64,000 bases of DNA from Streptomyces flavotricini (GTDB lineage: Bacteria; Actinomycetota; Actinomycetes; Streptomycetales; Streptomycetaceae): the NCBI RefSeq assembly GCF_020639365.1, contig NZ_JAINUL010000001.1, positions 3,049,123 through 3,113,122 on the forward strand, written 5' to 3'. This document shows positions 26,825-37,737 of the stretch, in pieces (within the stretch, counting starts at the first letter, position 1; every line of letters starts with the position of its first letter). A model generated the notes under the pieces. That model was not told where the DNA came from. It ran no database searches and was given only the letters and a program-made list of their open reading frames with translations. Made by a program: the position numbers and the translations under genes.

Positions 26825-28414
26825 TCAGGCGAGGCTGACCGTACGCGCCGAGACCGCACCGATCTCGGCGGAGATCTCCGCGAGGACGTTCACCGGCACC
26901 TCCGCGTCGACCGTGAGGACGCCGAGCGCCTCGCCGCCCTCCTCGGCGCGGGCGACCTGCATGCCCGCGATGTTCAGGCCGGCTTCGCCGAGGATGCGGC
27001 CGACGGTGCCGACCACGCCCGGGCGGTCGGTGTAGCGCAGGACGAGCATCTGGTCGGCGAGCGCCAGGTCCACGTCGTACTCGCCGATGCCGACGATCTT
27101 CTGCAGGTGCTTCGGGCCGGCGAGGGTGCCGGAGACCGACACCTCCTGACCGTCCGACAGGGTGCCGCGCACGGTCACCACGTTGCGGTGGTCCGGGGAC
27201 TCCGAGCTGGTGGTCAGGCGTACCTCGACACCGCGCTCCTGCGCGAACAGCGGGGCGTTGACGTAGGAGACCGTCTCGTCGACGACGTCCTCGAAGACAC
27301 CCTTGAGGGCGGAGAGTTCCAGCACCTTGACGTCGTGCTGGGTGATCTCGCCGCAGACCTCGACGTCGAGGCGGACCGCGACCTCGCCCGCGAGGGCGGT
27401 GAAGATGCGGCCGAGCTTCTCGGCGAGGGGCAGGCCCGGACGGACGTCCTCGGCGATGACGCCGCCCTGGACGTTGACCGCGTCCGGCACGAGCTCGCCC
27501 GCGAGCGCGAGGCGGACCGACTTGGCGACCGCGATGCCGGCCTTCTCCTGGGCCTCGTCCGTGGACGCGCCGAGGTGCGGGGTGCAGACGACCTGGTCGA
27601 GCTCGAAGAGCGGGGAGTCCGTGCAGGGCTCCTTCGCGTACACGTCGAGGCCGGCGCCGGCGACGCGACCCTCCTTGATGGCCGAGTACAGCGCGGCCTC
27701 GTCCACGATCCCGCCGCGCGCGGCGTTGACGATGCGGACGGACGGCTTGACCTTGTGCAGGGCCTCGTCACCGATGAGACCGAGGGTCTCGGGGGTCTTG
27801 GGCAGGTGCACGGTGATGAAGTCGGCGACCTCCAGGAGCTCGTCGAGCGTCAGCATCTTGACGCCCATCTGGGCGGCGCGCGCGGGCTGCACGTAGGGGT
27901 CGTACGCGACGATCTTCATGCCGAAGGCCGACATGCGCTGGGCGACCAGGACGCCGATGCGGCCGAGGCCGACGACACCCAGGGTCTTCTCGCTGAGCTC
28001 GACGCCCGTGTACTTGTTCCGCTTCCACTCGCCGTTCTTCAGGGCGGTGTTGGCCTGCGGGATGTTGCGGGCCGAGGCGACGAGCAGGCCGCAGGCGAGC
28101 TCGGCGGCGGTGACGATGTTGGAGGTCGGAGCGTTCACGACCATCACGCCGGCCTTGGTGGCGGCGGAGACGTCGACGTTGTCGAGGCCGACACCGGCGC
28201 GCGCGACGACCTTCAGCTTCTTGGCGGCGGCGATGGCCTCCGCGTCGACCTTGGTCGCGGAGCGCACCAGGATGGCGTCGACGTCCACGATCGCGGGGAG
28301 CAGCTCCGCGCGGTCGGCTCCGTTGACGTGCCGGATCTCGAAGTCCGGACCGAGTGCGTCCACCGTGGCGGGCGACAGCTCTTCGGCGATGAGTACGACA
28401 GGTTTCGAGCTCAC
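26825..28414 (-). CDS. serA: D-3-phosphoglycerate dehydrogenase
   Basis: The enzyme (529 aa, long actinobacterial type) oxidises 3-phosphoglycerate to 3-phosphohydroxypyruvate, the first step of serine synthesis. Domains in order: substrate-binding N-part, NAD domain with G-L-G-R-I-G-V-L-V near residue 150 and the catalytic R, E and H (N-A-A-R-G-G, D-V-Y-A-K-E-P, C-T-P-H-L-G-A-S-T), an intervening ASB domain (about 320-450), and a C-terminal ACT domain for serine feedback inhibition. The GTG at 28414 is chosen as the usual N-terminus M-S-S-K-P-V-V-L; the ATG at 28423 is also possible. It is separated from ilvC by a terminator. Confidence 0.97.
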   Translation of the reverse strand: MSSKPVVLIAEELSPATVDALGPDFEIRHVNGADRAELLPAIVDVDAILVRSATKVDAEAIAAAKKLKVVARAGVGLDNVDVSAATKAGVMVVNAPTSNIVTAAELACGLLVASARNIPQANTALKNGEWKRNKYTGVELSEKTLGVVGLGRIGVLVAQRMSAFGMKIVAYDPYVQPARAAQMGVKMLTLDELLEVADFITVHLPKTPETLGLIGDEALHKVKPSVRIVNAARGGIVDEAALYSAIKEGRVAGAGLDVYAKEPCTDSPLFELDQVVCTPHLGASTDEAQEKAGIAVAKSVRLALAGELVPDAVNVQGGVIAEDVRPGLPLAEKLGRIFTALAGEVAVRLDVEVCGEITQHDVKVLELSALKGVFEDVVDETVSYVNAPLFAQERGVEVRLTTSSESPDHRNVVTVRGTLSDGQEVSVSGTLAGPKHLQKIVGIGEYDVDLALADQMLVLRYTDRPGVVGTVGRILGEAGLNIAGMQVARAEEGGEALGVLTVDAEVPVNVLAEISAEIGAVSARTVSLA

Positions 28415-28641
28415 GTGGGTCATCCTCACAAGTCCAGTGCGGACGGCCGTCCCGACGGCCGCAGGCGGTGGAGGGGGTAGCCGCGTGGAAGACGCACGAC
28501 ACTGTGGGCCTGACGCGTTGTGTTGAGCAGTGTAGTGGCGGATTCCGCATGGAATTCCGCCTGTCCGGAAGGATCACCCGTCCGGGGTTGGCCAGGGTGG
28601 ACAAGCCCCGCGTGCGCAGCGGTCCGATCCGGCCCGTCCTG

Positions 28642-28680
28642 CGCGGCGGGGCCGGGACCCTTCATCCCGGCCCCGCCGCG
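28642..28680 (-). terminator. Terminator of the ilvBNC operon
   Basis: A 16-base perfect stem (CGCGGCGGGGCCGGGA with its complement) and 7-base loop lie directly after the ilvC stop. Confidence 0.85.
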
Positions 28681-28686
28681 TACGGA

Positions 28687-30325
<1,639 letters not shown>

Positions 30326-30357
30326 GTGAGTCGTTCTCTCTCTCAGGCTCTCTCGGC

Positions 30358-32238
30358 TCAGTCGTCTTCGTTGTCGCCGAAGTCGGGACGGACGCCCCGG
30401 GCTGCCATGACCTCGTCGTTGGAGGTGCCGGCGGCGACCATCGGCCACACCATGGCGTCCTCGTGGACGATGAAGTCGATCACGACGGTACGGTCGTTGA
30501 TCGCGTTGGCCTCGGCGATGACCTTGTCCAGGTCGGCCGGGTCCTCGCAGCGCAGCGCCACGCAGCCCATGGCCTCGGACAGCTTGACGAAGTCCGGGAC
30601 GCGGGTGCCCTTGCGGGGGGCGGTGGACTCGCCGAGCTGGGAGCCGACGGTGTCGTGGCCCGTCTCGTCCGCGTGCAGGACGGTGTTGGAGTACCGCTGG
30701 TTGTAGAACAGGGTCTGCCACTGGCGGACCATGCCCAGCGCACCGTTGTTGATGATCGCGACCTTGATCGGGATGTTGTTCAGCGCGCAGGTGACCAGTT
30801 CCTGATTGGTCATCTGGAAGCAGCCGTCGCCGTCGATCGCCCAGACCGTGCGGTCCGGCATGCCGACCTTGGCGCCCATGGCGGCCGGGACCGCGTAGCC
30901 CATGGTTCCGGCGCCGCCGGAGTTCAGCCAGGTGCGGGGCTCCTCGTAGTTGACGAAGTGCGAGGCCCACATCTGGTGCTGGCCGACGCCGGCCGCGTAG
31001 ATGGTGTGCTCGGGGGCGAGCTCGCCGATGCGCTGGATGACCTGCTGCGGGGAGAGCATGCCGTCCCCGGGGGTCTCGTAGCCCAGCGGGTACGTCTCGC
31101 GCCAGCGGCTGAGGTCCTTCCACCAGGCGGTGTAGTCCCCGGTGTTGCCCTCGGTGTGCTCGGCCTGGACCGCCTGGATCAGGTCGGCGATGACCTCGCG
31201 GGCGTCACCGACGATCGGGACGTCGACCTCGCGGTTCTTGCCGATCTCCGCCGGGTCGATGTCCGCGTGGATGACCTTGGCGAACGGGGCGAAGCTGTCC
31301 AGCTTGCCGGTGACGCGGTCGTCGAAGCGGGTGCCGAGCGCGATCAGCAGGTCCGACTTCTGCAGGGCGGTGACGGCGGTGACCGCGCCGTGCATGCCCG
31401 GCATGCCCACGTGCAGCGGGTGGCTGTCGGGGAAGGAGCCCAGCGCCATCAGCGTGGTGGTGACCGGGACCCCGGTCAGCTCGGCCAGGACCTTCAGTTC
31501 GGCGGTCGCGCCGGACTTCATGATGCCGCCGCCGACGTACAGGACCGGGCGCTTGGCCTGGCAGATGAGCTTGGCGGCCTCGCGGATCTGCTTGGCGTGC
31601 GGCTTGGTGACCGGCCGGTAGCCCGGGAGGTCCTGCGACGGCGGCCACGAGAAGGTGGTCTTCGACTGCAGGGCGTCCTTGGCGATGTCGACCAGGACCG
31701 GGCCGGGGCGGCCGGTGGAGGCGATGTGGAACGCCTCGGCGATCGTCTTCGGGATGTCCTCGGCCCTGGTCACCAGGAAGTTGTGCTTGGTGATCGGCAT
31801 CGTGATGCCGACGATGTCCGCCTCCTGGAAGGCGTCCGTGCCGATCGCCTTGGAGGAGACCTGGCCGGTGATCGCGACGAGCGGCACCGAGTCCATGTGC
31901 GCGTCGGCGATGGGGGTGACCAGGTTGGTGGCGCCCGGGCCGGAGGTCGCCATGCAGACGCCCACCTTGCCGGTGGCCTGCGCGTAGCCGGTCGCCGCGT
32001 GGCCGGCGCCCTGCTCGTGGCGGACCAGGATGTGGCGGACCTTGGTGCTGTCCATCATCGGGTCGTACGCCGGGAGGATGGCCCCGCCCGGGATACCGAA
32101 GACGGTGTCGCACCCCACCTCTTCGAGAGAGCGGATGAGGGACTGCGCACCCGTGACGTGCTCAACTGCGGCGGGCTGGTGTCCGCCGGAACGGGGCCGC
32201 GGCTGCGGATGGTGGGCCCCGGTGGCCTGCTCGGTCAT
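30358..32238 (-). CDS. ilvB: Acetolactate synthase large (catalytic) subunit
   Basis: This thiamine-diphosphate enzyme (626 aa) makes acetolactate from pyruvate, or acetohydroxybutyrate from pyruvate and 2-oxobutyrate. Visible signatures are [11 protein letters not shown] (N-terminal PYR domain), the catalytic Glu in [10 protein letters not shown], the FAD-type middle domain, and the ThDP motif [12 protein letters not shown] in the PP domain. Of two ATGs, 32238 has a GAAGAGA site at a usable distance; 32244 does not. Transcription starts far upstream behind a leader peptide and attenuator (32298-32452). Confidence 0.97.
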   Translation of the reverse strand: MTEQATGAHHPQPRPRSGGHQPAAVEHVTGAQSLIRSLEEVGCDTVFGIPGGAILPAYDPMMDSTKVRHILVRHEQGAGHAATGYAQATGKVGVCMATSGPGATNLVTPIADAHMDSVPLVAITGQVSSKAIGTDAFQEADIVGITMPITKHNFLVTRAEDIPKTIAEAFHIASTGRPGPVLVDIAKDALQSKTTFSWPPSQDLPGYRPVTKPHAKQIREAAKLICQAKRPVLYVGGGIMKSGATAELKVLAELTGVPVTTTLMALGSFPDSHPLHVGMPGMHGAVTAVTALQKSDLLIALGTRFDDRVTGKLDSFAPFAKVIHADIDPAEIGKNREVDVPIVGDAREVIADLIQAVQAEHTEGNTGDYTAWWKDLSRWRETYPLGYETPGDGMLSPQQVIQRIGELAPEHTIYAAGVGQHQMWASHFVNYEEPRTWLNSGGAGTMGYAVPAAMGAKVGMPDRTVWAIDGDGCFQMTNQELVTCALNNIPIKVAIINNGALGMVRQWQTLFYNQRYSNTVLHADETGHDTVGSQLGESTAPRKGTRVPDFVKLSEAMGCVALRCEDPADLDKVIAEANAINDRTVVIDFIVHEDAMVWPMVAAGTSNDEVMAARGVRPDFGDNEDD

Positions 32239-32297
32239 CGGCATTCTCTTCTCGAAGCTGAGGGTTTTACGAGGATTCGAAGGTGTGCCAGTGCAAC

Positions 32298-32331
32298 AAA
32301 AAACCCCTCGTGCCGGGAGGCAAGCGAGGGG
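32298..32331 (-). terminator. Attenuator terminator of ilvBNC
   Basis: Minus-strand CCCCTCG pairs with CGAGGGG over a 14-base loop and is followed at once by TTTTTTGTT, the best intrinsic terminator in the window. It lies between the leader peptide stop (32374) and the ilvB start (32238). Confidence 0.9.
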
Positions 32332-32332
32332 A

Positions 32333-32386
32333 GCGCGTCGGGTGTGCGGAGCGGGGACATGCTGGTCCCAGCTTCAGCCGACGCGC
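32333..32386 (-). promoter_or_regulatory. Alternative stem of the ilvB leader
   Basis: GCGCGTCGG at 32333-32341 and CCGACGCGC at 32378-32386 are perfect 9-base complements. The first lies one base from the 5' arm of the terminator; the second covers the end of the leader peptide (Lys-Arg-Val-Gly codons). Ribosome position on the leader would therefore decide which structure forms. Confidence 0.7.
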
Positions 32387-32415
32387 TTTCCAAGTACGAG
32401 AATTCGGGTGCGCAT
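32374..32415 (-). CDS. ilvB leader peptide (13 aa, attenuation)
   Basis: The 14-codon frame encodes MRTRILVLGKRVG. Five of its 13 residues are branched-chain, with Ile-Leu-Val-Leu in a row, so a shortage of charged branched-chain tRNAs would stall a ribosome there. It ends 42 bases before the attenuator terminator. The probable promoter places the transcript start at or next to the ATG, so the leader is probably translated from a leaderless mRNA. Leader peptides of this type are known for branched-chain operons in several bacteria, including actinobacteria. Confidence 0.88.
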   Translation of the reverse strand: MRTRILVLGKRVG

Positions 32416-32422
32416 GGCACTG

Positions 32423-32452
32423 ACCCTCCCTCCGGCGGGAGGGGGATGTCAA
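32423..32452 (-). promoter_or_regulatory. ilvB promoter overlapping the cdgC stop codon
   Basis: The minus strand reads TTGACA (32452-32447), 18 bases, then GAGGGT (32428-32423), close to the SigHrdB-type consensus. TTGACA includes the stop codon of cdgC. The expected transcription start, about 7 bases on, falls at the ATG of the leader peptide. Confidence 0.65.
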
Positions 32453-35352
32453 GCGGGTGGGACGGGCGTCTCATTATGTGAGCCTCTGCGGATGGCCATC
32501 GAGCCCCCGGACGAACCACCGGCCAAGGCAGGCTGGACCGCCCCGCCCGGTACTGGGAACGTACCGCGCACGAGCGCGCGGCGCAGCCTGTACTCGTCGA
32601 GTGGGCCGGAAAAAGCCACTCCCTGGCCGTGTGTGCACCCCATTGCGCGCAGTGCCATGACCTGCTCCGGCAGGTCGACGCCGTCGGCGACCGACTGCAT
32701 GCCCAAATCATTTGCAATGCGCAACAAACCAGCGGTGATCTTGTGGAGGCGGGCGGACTCGACCACGCCCTCGACCAGGCCCCGGTCCACCTTGAGGACG
32801 TCCACGGGGAGTCTGCGCAGGGCGCTGATGGCCGCGTAGCCGCTGCCGAAGCCGTCGAGGGAGATCAGGACCCCGAGGCGGCGCAGGGCCGCCAGACGCC
32901 GCTCCAGCTCGTCGAAGGGCACTCTGGGGTCGGACACGGTCAGTTCGATCACCAGGGCCCCGGACGGCAGCCCGTGCCGGGTCAGCAGGGCCTCCACGGA
33001 GCCGAGCGGCGCGGCCCGGTCCAGCAGTCGCTGGGCGCTCATCCGTACGGCCACCGGCACGTCGTGCCCGATACGGTGCCGCTCGGCGGCCTGCGCCACG
33101 GCCTCCTCCAGCAGCCAGTGGCCCAGCTCGGCGGCCCGGGTGGGCGTGCCCGCGGGCAGACCGGAGCGGCCGTCGGACGCCGCGGCCGCGCCCTCGCTGT
33201 ACTCGGCCACCCGGAGGAATTCCGCCGGGGTGAACAGGATCCCCTGGGCGGAGCGCCAGCGGGCCTGCGCCGCCACGGCCGTCACCTCCCCGGTCGCCAG
33301 CGAGACCACGGGCTGGTGCAGCAGGGAGAACTCCCCGTCGTGGAGCGCGGTGCGCAGCCGCCCCGCGAGCTCCGCCTTCCGTACGACCTCGGCCTGCATC
33401 TGGGGCGCGTACAGCTCGACCCTGTCCTTGCCGCCCGCCTTGGCGCGGTACATCGCGAGGTCCGCGTTGCGCATGAGGTCCGAAGGGGTGATGCCGGGGT
33501 CGGCGAAGGCCACGCCGATGCTGGCGGCCACCCGGACTTCGCTGCCGGCGATCCGGTACGGCTGGGACAGGGTGGTGCGCAGCCGGTCCGCGATCTCCTG
33601 CACCTGGTGTTCGCGGGCGCTGCGCTCGCGGGCGCCGTCGCCCAGGATCAGCGCCGCGAACTCGTCGCCGCCGAGCCGGGCCGCGGTGTCCCCGGCGCGC
33701 ACCGAGTCCTGGAGCCGGCGCGCGGCCTCGATCAGCAGCTCGTCGCCGGCCTGGTGGCCGATGGTGTCGTTGACCGCTTTGAACCCGTCGAGGTCGATGA
33801 AGAGCACGGCGGTGCTGTGGTCCCCCGCCCGCCGCCCGGTCAGGGCCTGGCGGACCCGGCGGGTGAACAGGGCCCGGTTGGGCAGGTCGGTCAGCGGATC
33901 GTGCTCGGCGCTGTGCTGGAGCTGCGCCTGGAGGCGGACCCGTTCGGTCACGTCGCGGCTGTTGAGGATGAGGCCGCCCTGGTGGCGGTTGACCGTGGAC
34001 TCCACATTGAGCCATTCGCCGCTGCCGGACTTGAAGCGGCATTCGATGCGGGTGGTGGGCTCCTCGGAGGGCGGCGCGGCGAGGAAGCGGCGCACCTCGT
34101 GGACCACCCGGCCCAGGTCGTGCGGGTGGATGAGGGTGGCCAGCTCGGAGCCGACCAGCTCCTCGGCCTCGCGCCCGTAGACCCCGGCCGCCGCGGGACT
34201 GACGTACCGCAGGGTCCCGGTGGGGGCGGCGATCATGATGACGTCGCTGGAGCCCTGGACCAGGGAGCGGAAGTGGTTCTCCTTCTGGGCCAGTTCCTGC
34301 GTCAGCGCGATGTTGTCGATGAGCATGATGCCCTGCCGGATGACGAGGGCGAGGACCACCGTGCAGCCGGTGAAGACGACCACGCGGTCGACCTTCCGGC
34401 CGTCCACCACGTTGTACAGGATGCCCAGGGTGCAGACGGCGGCCGCGAGGTACGGAGTGAGGGCGGGCAGCGATCCGGTGATGGGGCGGCTGACCGGCCG
34501 GTCGCCGCGCGGCGGCCCCGGCATGCCCGGGCCCGGATGGGTGCGCCGGGCCCCCCAGGGCGCGTACGCGAGCAGCAGCGAGCCGGCGAACCAGCCGGCG
34601 TCGAGCAGCTGCCCGGACTGGTATTCGGCGCTCAGCAGCGGCGAGGTGAACAGGGCGTCGCTGAGCACGGTCAGGGCCAGGGCCGCGATGGCGGTGTTGA
34701 CGGCCGAGCGGTTGGCCTCGGAGCGCCGGAAGTGCAGGACCAGGACCATGGAGACGAGCGCGATGTCCAGCAGCGGATAGGCGAGCGAGAGGGCGGCGCG
34801 CGGGACGCTTCCGGGGGCTCCGGACTGGGCGGTCCGCGCCGCGTGCGCGAGGGCCAGGCTCCAGGACAGGGTGAGCAGGGAGCCGCCGATGAGCCAGGAG
34901 TCGAGTCCGAGGCAGACCCAGCCGGCGCGGGTGACCGGGCGTTTGGCGAGGACGAGCAGGCCCACGATGGCGGGCGGGGCGAAGCAGAGGAACGCGAAGT
35001 CGGCCAGCGAGGGCTTCGGCACGGGCACGCCGAGGACCACCTCGTACCAGCCCCAGACGCCGTTTCCGCAGGCTCCCATGAGGGAGGAGAACGCGAAGAG
35101 CAGCCAGGCCGGACGCTCACGGCTGTCGATCGTCCGCGCGTACGCGTAGCAGGAGACGGCGGCGAGTAACGCGGCGGCACTGAGCCCGAAGTCGCCCATG
35201 ATCTCTGCGAGTTCCTCGGAGCCCCAGCCGAGGGCGGCGCCGACGGCGTACCCGCCGCTGACCACGGCGAGGAGCAGCTGCATCGCCAGGCTCCTGCCCC
35301 CGCCGCCCGAGGCTGGCGGCCTGGCCAGCAGCGCCGCCCCCGGGGCGCTCAC
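32449..35352 (-). CDS. cdgC: Membrane GGDEF-EAL protein, diguanylate cyclase with degenerate EAL (CdgC type)
   Basis: The 967-aa protein has about nine N-terminal membrane segments (residues 20-350), a PAS domain (about 360-470), a GGDEF domain with an intact A-R-L-G-G-D-E-F active site (561-565), and an EAL domain. In the EAL domain the signature Glu-Ala-Leu is Ala-Ala-Gln (about 694-696) and the second conserved D-D-F-G-T-G-Y is D-G-F-G-S-G-Y. It should therefore make c-di-GMP but not degrade it, which agrees with what is known of CdgC in Streptomyces development. The GTG at 35352 has AGGGGG five bases upstream; ATG 35439 is the alternative. A BldD-box-like site lies upstream. Confidence 0.9.
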   Translation of the reverse strand: MSAPGAALLARPPASGGGGRSLAMQLLLAVVSGGYAVGAALGWGSEELAEIMGDFGLSAAALLAAVSCYAYARTIDSRERPAWLLFAFSSLMGACGNGVWGWYEVVLGVPVPKPSLADFAFLCFAPPAIVGLLVLAKRPVTRAGWVCLGLDSWLIGGSLLTLSWSLALAHAARTAQSGAPGSVPRAALSLAYPLLDIALVSMVLVLHFRRSEANRSAVNTAIAALALTVLSDALFTSPLLSAEYQSGQLLDAGWFAGSLLLAYAPWGARRTHPGPGMPGPPRGDRPVSRPITGSLPALTPYLAAAVCTLGILYNVVDGRKVDRVVVFTGCTVVLALVIRQGIMLIDNIALTQELAQKENHFRSLVQGSSDVIMIAAPTGTLRYVSPAAAGVYGREAEELVGSELATLIHPHDLGRVVHEVRRFLAAPPSEEPTTRIECRFKSGSGEWLNVESTVNRHQGGLILNSRDVTERVRLQAQLQHSAEHDPLTDLPNRALFTRRVRQALTGRRAGDHSTAVLFIDLDGFKAVNDTIGHQAGDELLIEAARRLQDSVRAGDTAARLGGDEFAALILGDGARERSAREHQVQEIADRLRTTLSQPYRIAGSEVRVAASIGVAFADPGITPSDLMRNADLAMYRAKAGGKDRVELYAPQMQAEVVRKAELAGRLRTALHDGEFSLLHQPVVSLATGEVTAVAAQARWRSAQGILFTPAEFLRVAEYSEGAAAASDGRSGLPAGTPTRAAELGHWLLEEAVAQAAERHRIGHDVPVAVRMSAQRLLDRAAPLGSVEALLTRHGLPSGALVIELTVSDPRVPFDELERRLAALRRLGVLISLDGFGSGYAAISALRRLPVDVLKVDRGLVEGVVESARLHKITAGLLRIANDLGMQSVADGVDLPEQVMALRAMGCTHGQGVAFSGPLDEYRLRRALVRGTFPVPGGAVQPALAGGSSGGSMAIRRGSHNETPVPPA

Positions 35353-35538
35353 CGGTCCCCCTCGTCGGCCGGTTCCGGCGCAGCCCAGTCCTTGCAGCGT
35401 CGCCTTCGGCGGCTGTGCCGCATCGGATCCTTCGCCCATTGGCCGTGCATCGCCCGTCGCCCCCCAAAGTGTCCGATCACTCCCCAGCGCCAGACGAATG
35501 CGCTGCAGCCCCTTGTTCCGGACGATACACCACTTTCG

Positions 35539-35551
35539 TCACTCAGGGACA
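35539..35551. promoter_or_regulatory. BldD-box-like site upstream of cdgC
   Basis: TCACTCAGGGACA agrees with eight of the nine fixed positions of the BldD operator consensus tnACnC(A/T)GnGTnA. It lies 187 bases upstream of the chosen cdgC start and 84 bases before the stop of the next gene. Confidence 0.5.
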
Positions 35552-35634
35552 TAGAACATCTACTCTCCGTTACCACGCGGGGAGTTGTTGCCACTGTGCG
35601 CGTCCGGACGGATGCGGAGCGTGCGCACTGCGCG

Positions 35635-36582
35635 TCAACCGGTGATGAGGACCGTGTTCTCCACGGGCTCCCCGGCGGCGAACCGCTGGAGCTGGCGGGC
35701 CACCAGGCGCCTGGCCCGCGGCGCGAACGCCGTGCTGCTGCCGCCCACGTGAGGCGTGATCAGGACGTTCGGAGCATGCCAGAGCGGATGGCCGGCGGGC
35801 AGCGGTTCCGGGTCGGTGACGTCGAGCGCCGCGCGCAGCCGGCCCGACTCCAGCTCCGCCAGCAGCGCCCCGGTGTCGGCGACGGGGCCGCGCGCCACGT
35901 TCACGAGCAGGGCGCCGTCCTTCATCCGGGCGAGGAAAGCGGCGTCGGCCAGGCCCCTCGTCCCGTCGGTCAGCGGGGTGGAGAGGATCACCACGTCGGC
36001 CTCGGGGAGCAGCCGGGGCAGTTCGGCGTGCGCGTGCACGGGGCCGCGCGCGGTGGTGCGCGCCGAGCGTGCGACCCGCGCGACCCGCGCGCACTCGAAG
36101 GGGGCGAGCCGGTCCTCGATGGCCGCGCCGATCGACCCGTACCCGACGATCAGTACGGACTTGTCGGCGAGGGCGTCGTAGAAGCCGGAGCGCCACTCCT
36201 CGCGGTCCTGTCCGCGCACCATCCCCGGGATCCCGCGCAACGAGGCGAGGGTGAGGGTGAGGGCCAGCTCGGCGGTGCTCGCCTCGTGGACGCCCCGCGC
36301 GTTGCACAGCCGTACGCCGGGCCGCAGCAGGTCGAGGCCGCCCAGGACGTGGTCGATGCCCGCGGTCAGCGTCTGCACGACTTCGAGGTCCGGCATGGCG
36401 GCCAGCGGGCGCAGGGTGACATCGGAGGACTTCATGTAGGGCGTGACGTAGAAGACGCAGGCGGCCGGATCGGCCGGGTAGTCGTCCTCACCGTCCCACC
36501 GGCGGTAGGTGAAAGCGTCGGGGAGGCCCTCGACCTCCTCGGCGGGGAACGGCAGCCAGACGTCCGCTGTCTTTGCATCCAT
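35635..36582 (-). CDS. NAD-binding 2-hydroxyacid dehydrogenase
   Basis: The 315-aa protein is a D-isomer-specific 2-hydroxyacid dehydrogenase: G-Y-G-S-I-G-A-A-I cofactor motif near residue 147, catalytic Arg in V-N-V-A-R-G-P-V, Glu in D-V-T-D-P-E-P-L-P, and His in I-T-P-H-V-G-G-S-S. It lacks the regulatory domains of SerA, so it probably acts on glyoxylate, hydroxypyruvate or a phosphite-like substrate. Transcribed towards cdgC and divergent from the aldo-keto reductase. Confidence 0.92.
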   Translation of the reverse strand: MDAKTADVWLPFPAEEVEGLPDAFTYRRWDGEDDYPADPAACVFYVTPYMKSSDVTLRPLAAMPDLEVVQTLTAGIDHVLGGLDLLRPGVRLCNARGVHEASTAELALTLTLASLRGIPGMVRGQDREEWRSGFYDALADKSVLIVGYGSIGAAIEDRLAPFECARVARVARSARTTARGPVHAHAELPRLLPEADVVILSTPLTDGTRGLADAAFLARMKDGALLVNVARGPVADTGALLAELESGRLRAALDVTDPEPLPAGHPLWHAPNVLITPHVGGSSTAFAPRARRLVARQLQRFAAGEPVENTVLITG

Positions 36583-36661
36583 GACCAGGAGGCTATGCCA
36601 AGGCCAATGGATCCTGATCAAGCCGTTAGTTTGTTTGCCGGACCGGGAGGGGGACCAACGG

Positions 36662-37669
36662 GTGGAGCGCAGGTCGATCGGGGCGGGGGCGCTGACGGTG
36701 GGCGCCATCGGGCTCGGGTGCATGCCGATGAGCTGGGCGTACGCGCCCTCGCGTCGCCGCGGGGCGGAGTCGCTGGCCACGGTGCACACGGCGCTGGACC
36801 TCGGTGCGAACCTGCTGGACACGGCCGACATGTACGGGCCCTTCACCAACGAGCTGCTGCTCGGGCGGGTGCTGCGGGAGCGGCGGGCGGAGGCGTTCGT
36901 GTCCGCCAAGGTGGGGCTGCGGGCGGGCGAGCAGCACGTGGTGGCGGACGGGCGGCCCGGATACATGCGGCGGGCCTGCGACGCCTCGCTGCGGCGGCTG
37001 CGGACGGACGTCATCGACCTCTACCAGCTGCACCGGGTGGATCCGGACGTTCCGGTGGAGGAGACCTGGGGGGCGATGGCGGAGCTGGTGGGCGCCGGGA
37101 AGGTCCGCTCGCTCGGGTTCTGCGCGCTGGGAGCGGGCGCCGGGCCGGGGGCGGGGCGGCGCGGGGACCGGGCGTACGAGGTGACCTTGGGCTACCTGGA
37201 GCGGATCCAGCAGGTGTTCCCGGTGAGCGCGGTGCAGGCGGAGCTGTCGGTGTGGTCCCCGGAGGCGGCGCGATGGCTGCTGCCGTGGTGCGCGGCGCGC
37301 GGGGTGGGGTTCCTGGCGGCGATGCCGCTGGGCAGCGGGTTCCTGACCGGGACGCTCCGGCCGGGCGAGGGCTTCGAATGGGAGGACGTGCGGGCCCGGC
37401 ACCCGCGGTTCACGGCGGAGTCGATGGCGGCGAACCAGGTGCTGGTGGCGGGGCTTCGGCGGGTTGCCCGGCGGCTCGGGCCGCAGGTGACGGCGGCGCA
37501 GGTGGCGCTGGCGTGGGTGCTGGCGCAGGGGCCGCACGTGGTTCCGGTCCCGGGTGCCGACCGGGCGCACTGGGCGGCGGAGAACGCGGGGGCGGCGGAG
37601 CTGCGGCTCGCGGCCGGTGACCTGGCCGAGATCGCGGCGCTGCCGGCGGCGGTGGGAGCCTGGGACTGA
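36662..37669 (+). CDS. Aldo/keto reductase
   Basis: The 335-aa TIM-barrel NADPH oxidoreductase has the catalytic tetrad: Asp and Tyr in D-T-A-D-M-Y-G, Lys in V-S-A-K-V-G, and His in Y-Q-L-H-R-V-D-P-D. The N-terminal L-G-C-M-P-M-S-W-A-Y motif and C-terminal V-V-P-V-P-G-A phosphate-binding part place it in the AKR13-like group common in Streptomyces. The GTG at 36662 follows GGGAGG. Residues around 160-175 are a Gly/Ala-rich insertion. The substrate is unknown. Confidence 0.93.
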   Translation: MERRSIGAGALTVGAIGLGCMPMSWAYAPSRRRGAESLATVHTALDLGANLLDTADMYGPFTNELLLGRVLRERRAEAFVSAKVGLRAGEQHVVADGRPGYMRRACDASLRRLRTDVIDLYQLHRVDPDVPVEETWGAMAELVGAGKVRSLGFCALGAGAGPGAGRRGDRAYEVTLGYLERIQQVFPVSAVQAELSVWSPEAARWLLPWCAARGVGFLAAMPLGSGFLTGTLRPGEGFEWEDVRARHPRFTAESMAANQVLVAGLRRVARRLGPQVTAAQVALAWVLAQGPHVVPVPGADRAHWAAENAGAAELRLAAGDLAEIAALPAAVGAWD

Positions 37670-37697
37670 GCCCCGGCACGAGCGGGGCCGGGGGCCC

Positions 37698-37737
37698 GGG
37701 ACGGGCCTGGGACGGGCCCGGGGCGGGCCCGGGGCGG
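37698..37737. repeat. 11-bp G-rich tandem repeat
   Basis: Three 11-base units (GGGACGGGCCT, GGGACGGGCCC, GGGGCGGGCCC) and a partial fourth lie between two tandem genes, within a G-run-rich stretch that continues to about 37776. It could fold into G-quadruplex-like structures. Confidence 0.7.

Noticed and set aside
26123..28480. A 785-codon plus-strand frame over serA
   Set aside because: It is antisense to serA, whose domains are complete, and shows no known motif.
32424..32443. CCCTCCC/GGGAGGG hairpin as terminator of cdgC
   Set aside because: It lies inside the probable ilvB promoter spacer and -10 region and has no T-run, so the promoter reading is preferred.
30463..32481. A 672-codon plus-strand frame over ilvB
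   Set aside because: It is a shadow of the certain ilvB gene, with Arg/Val/Asp-rich nonsense composition.
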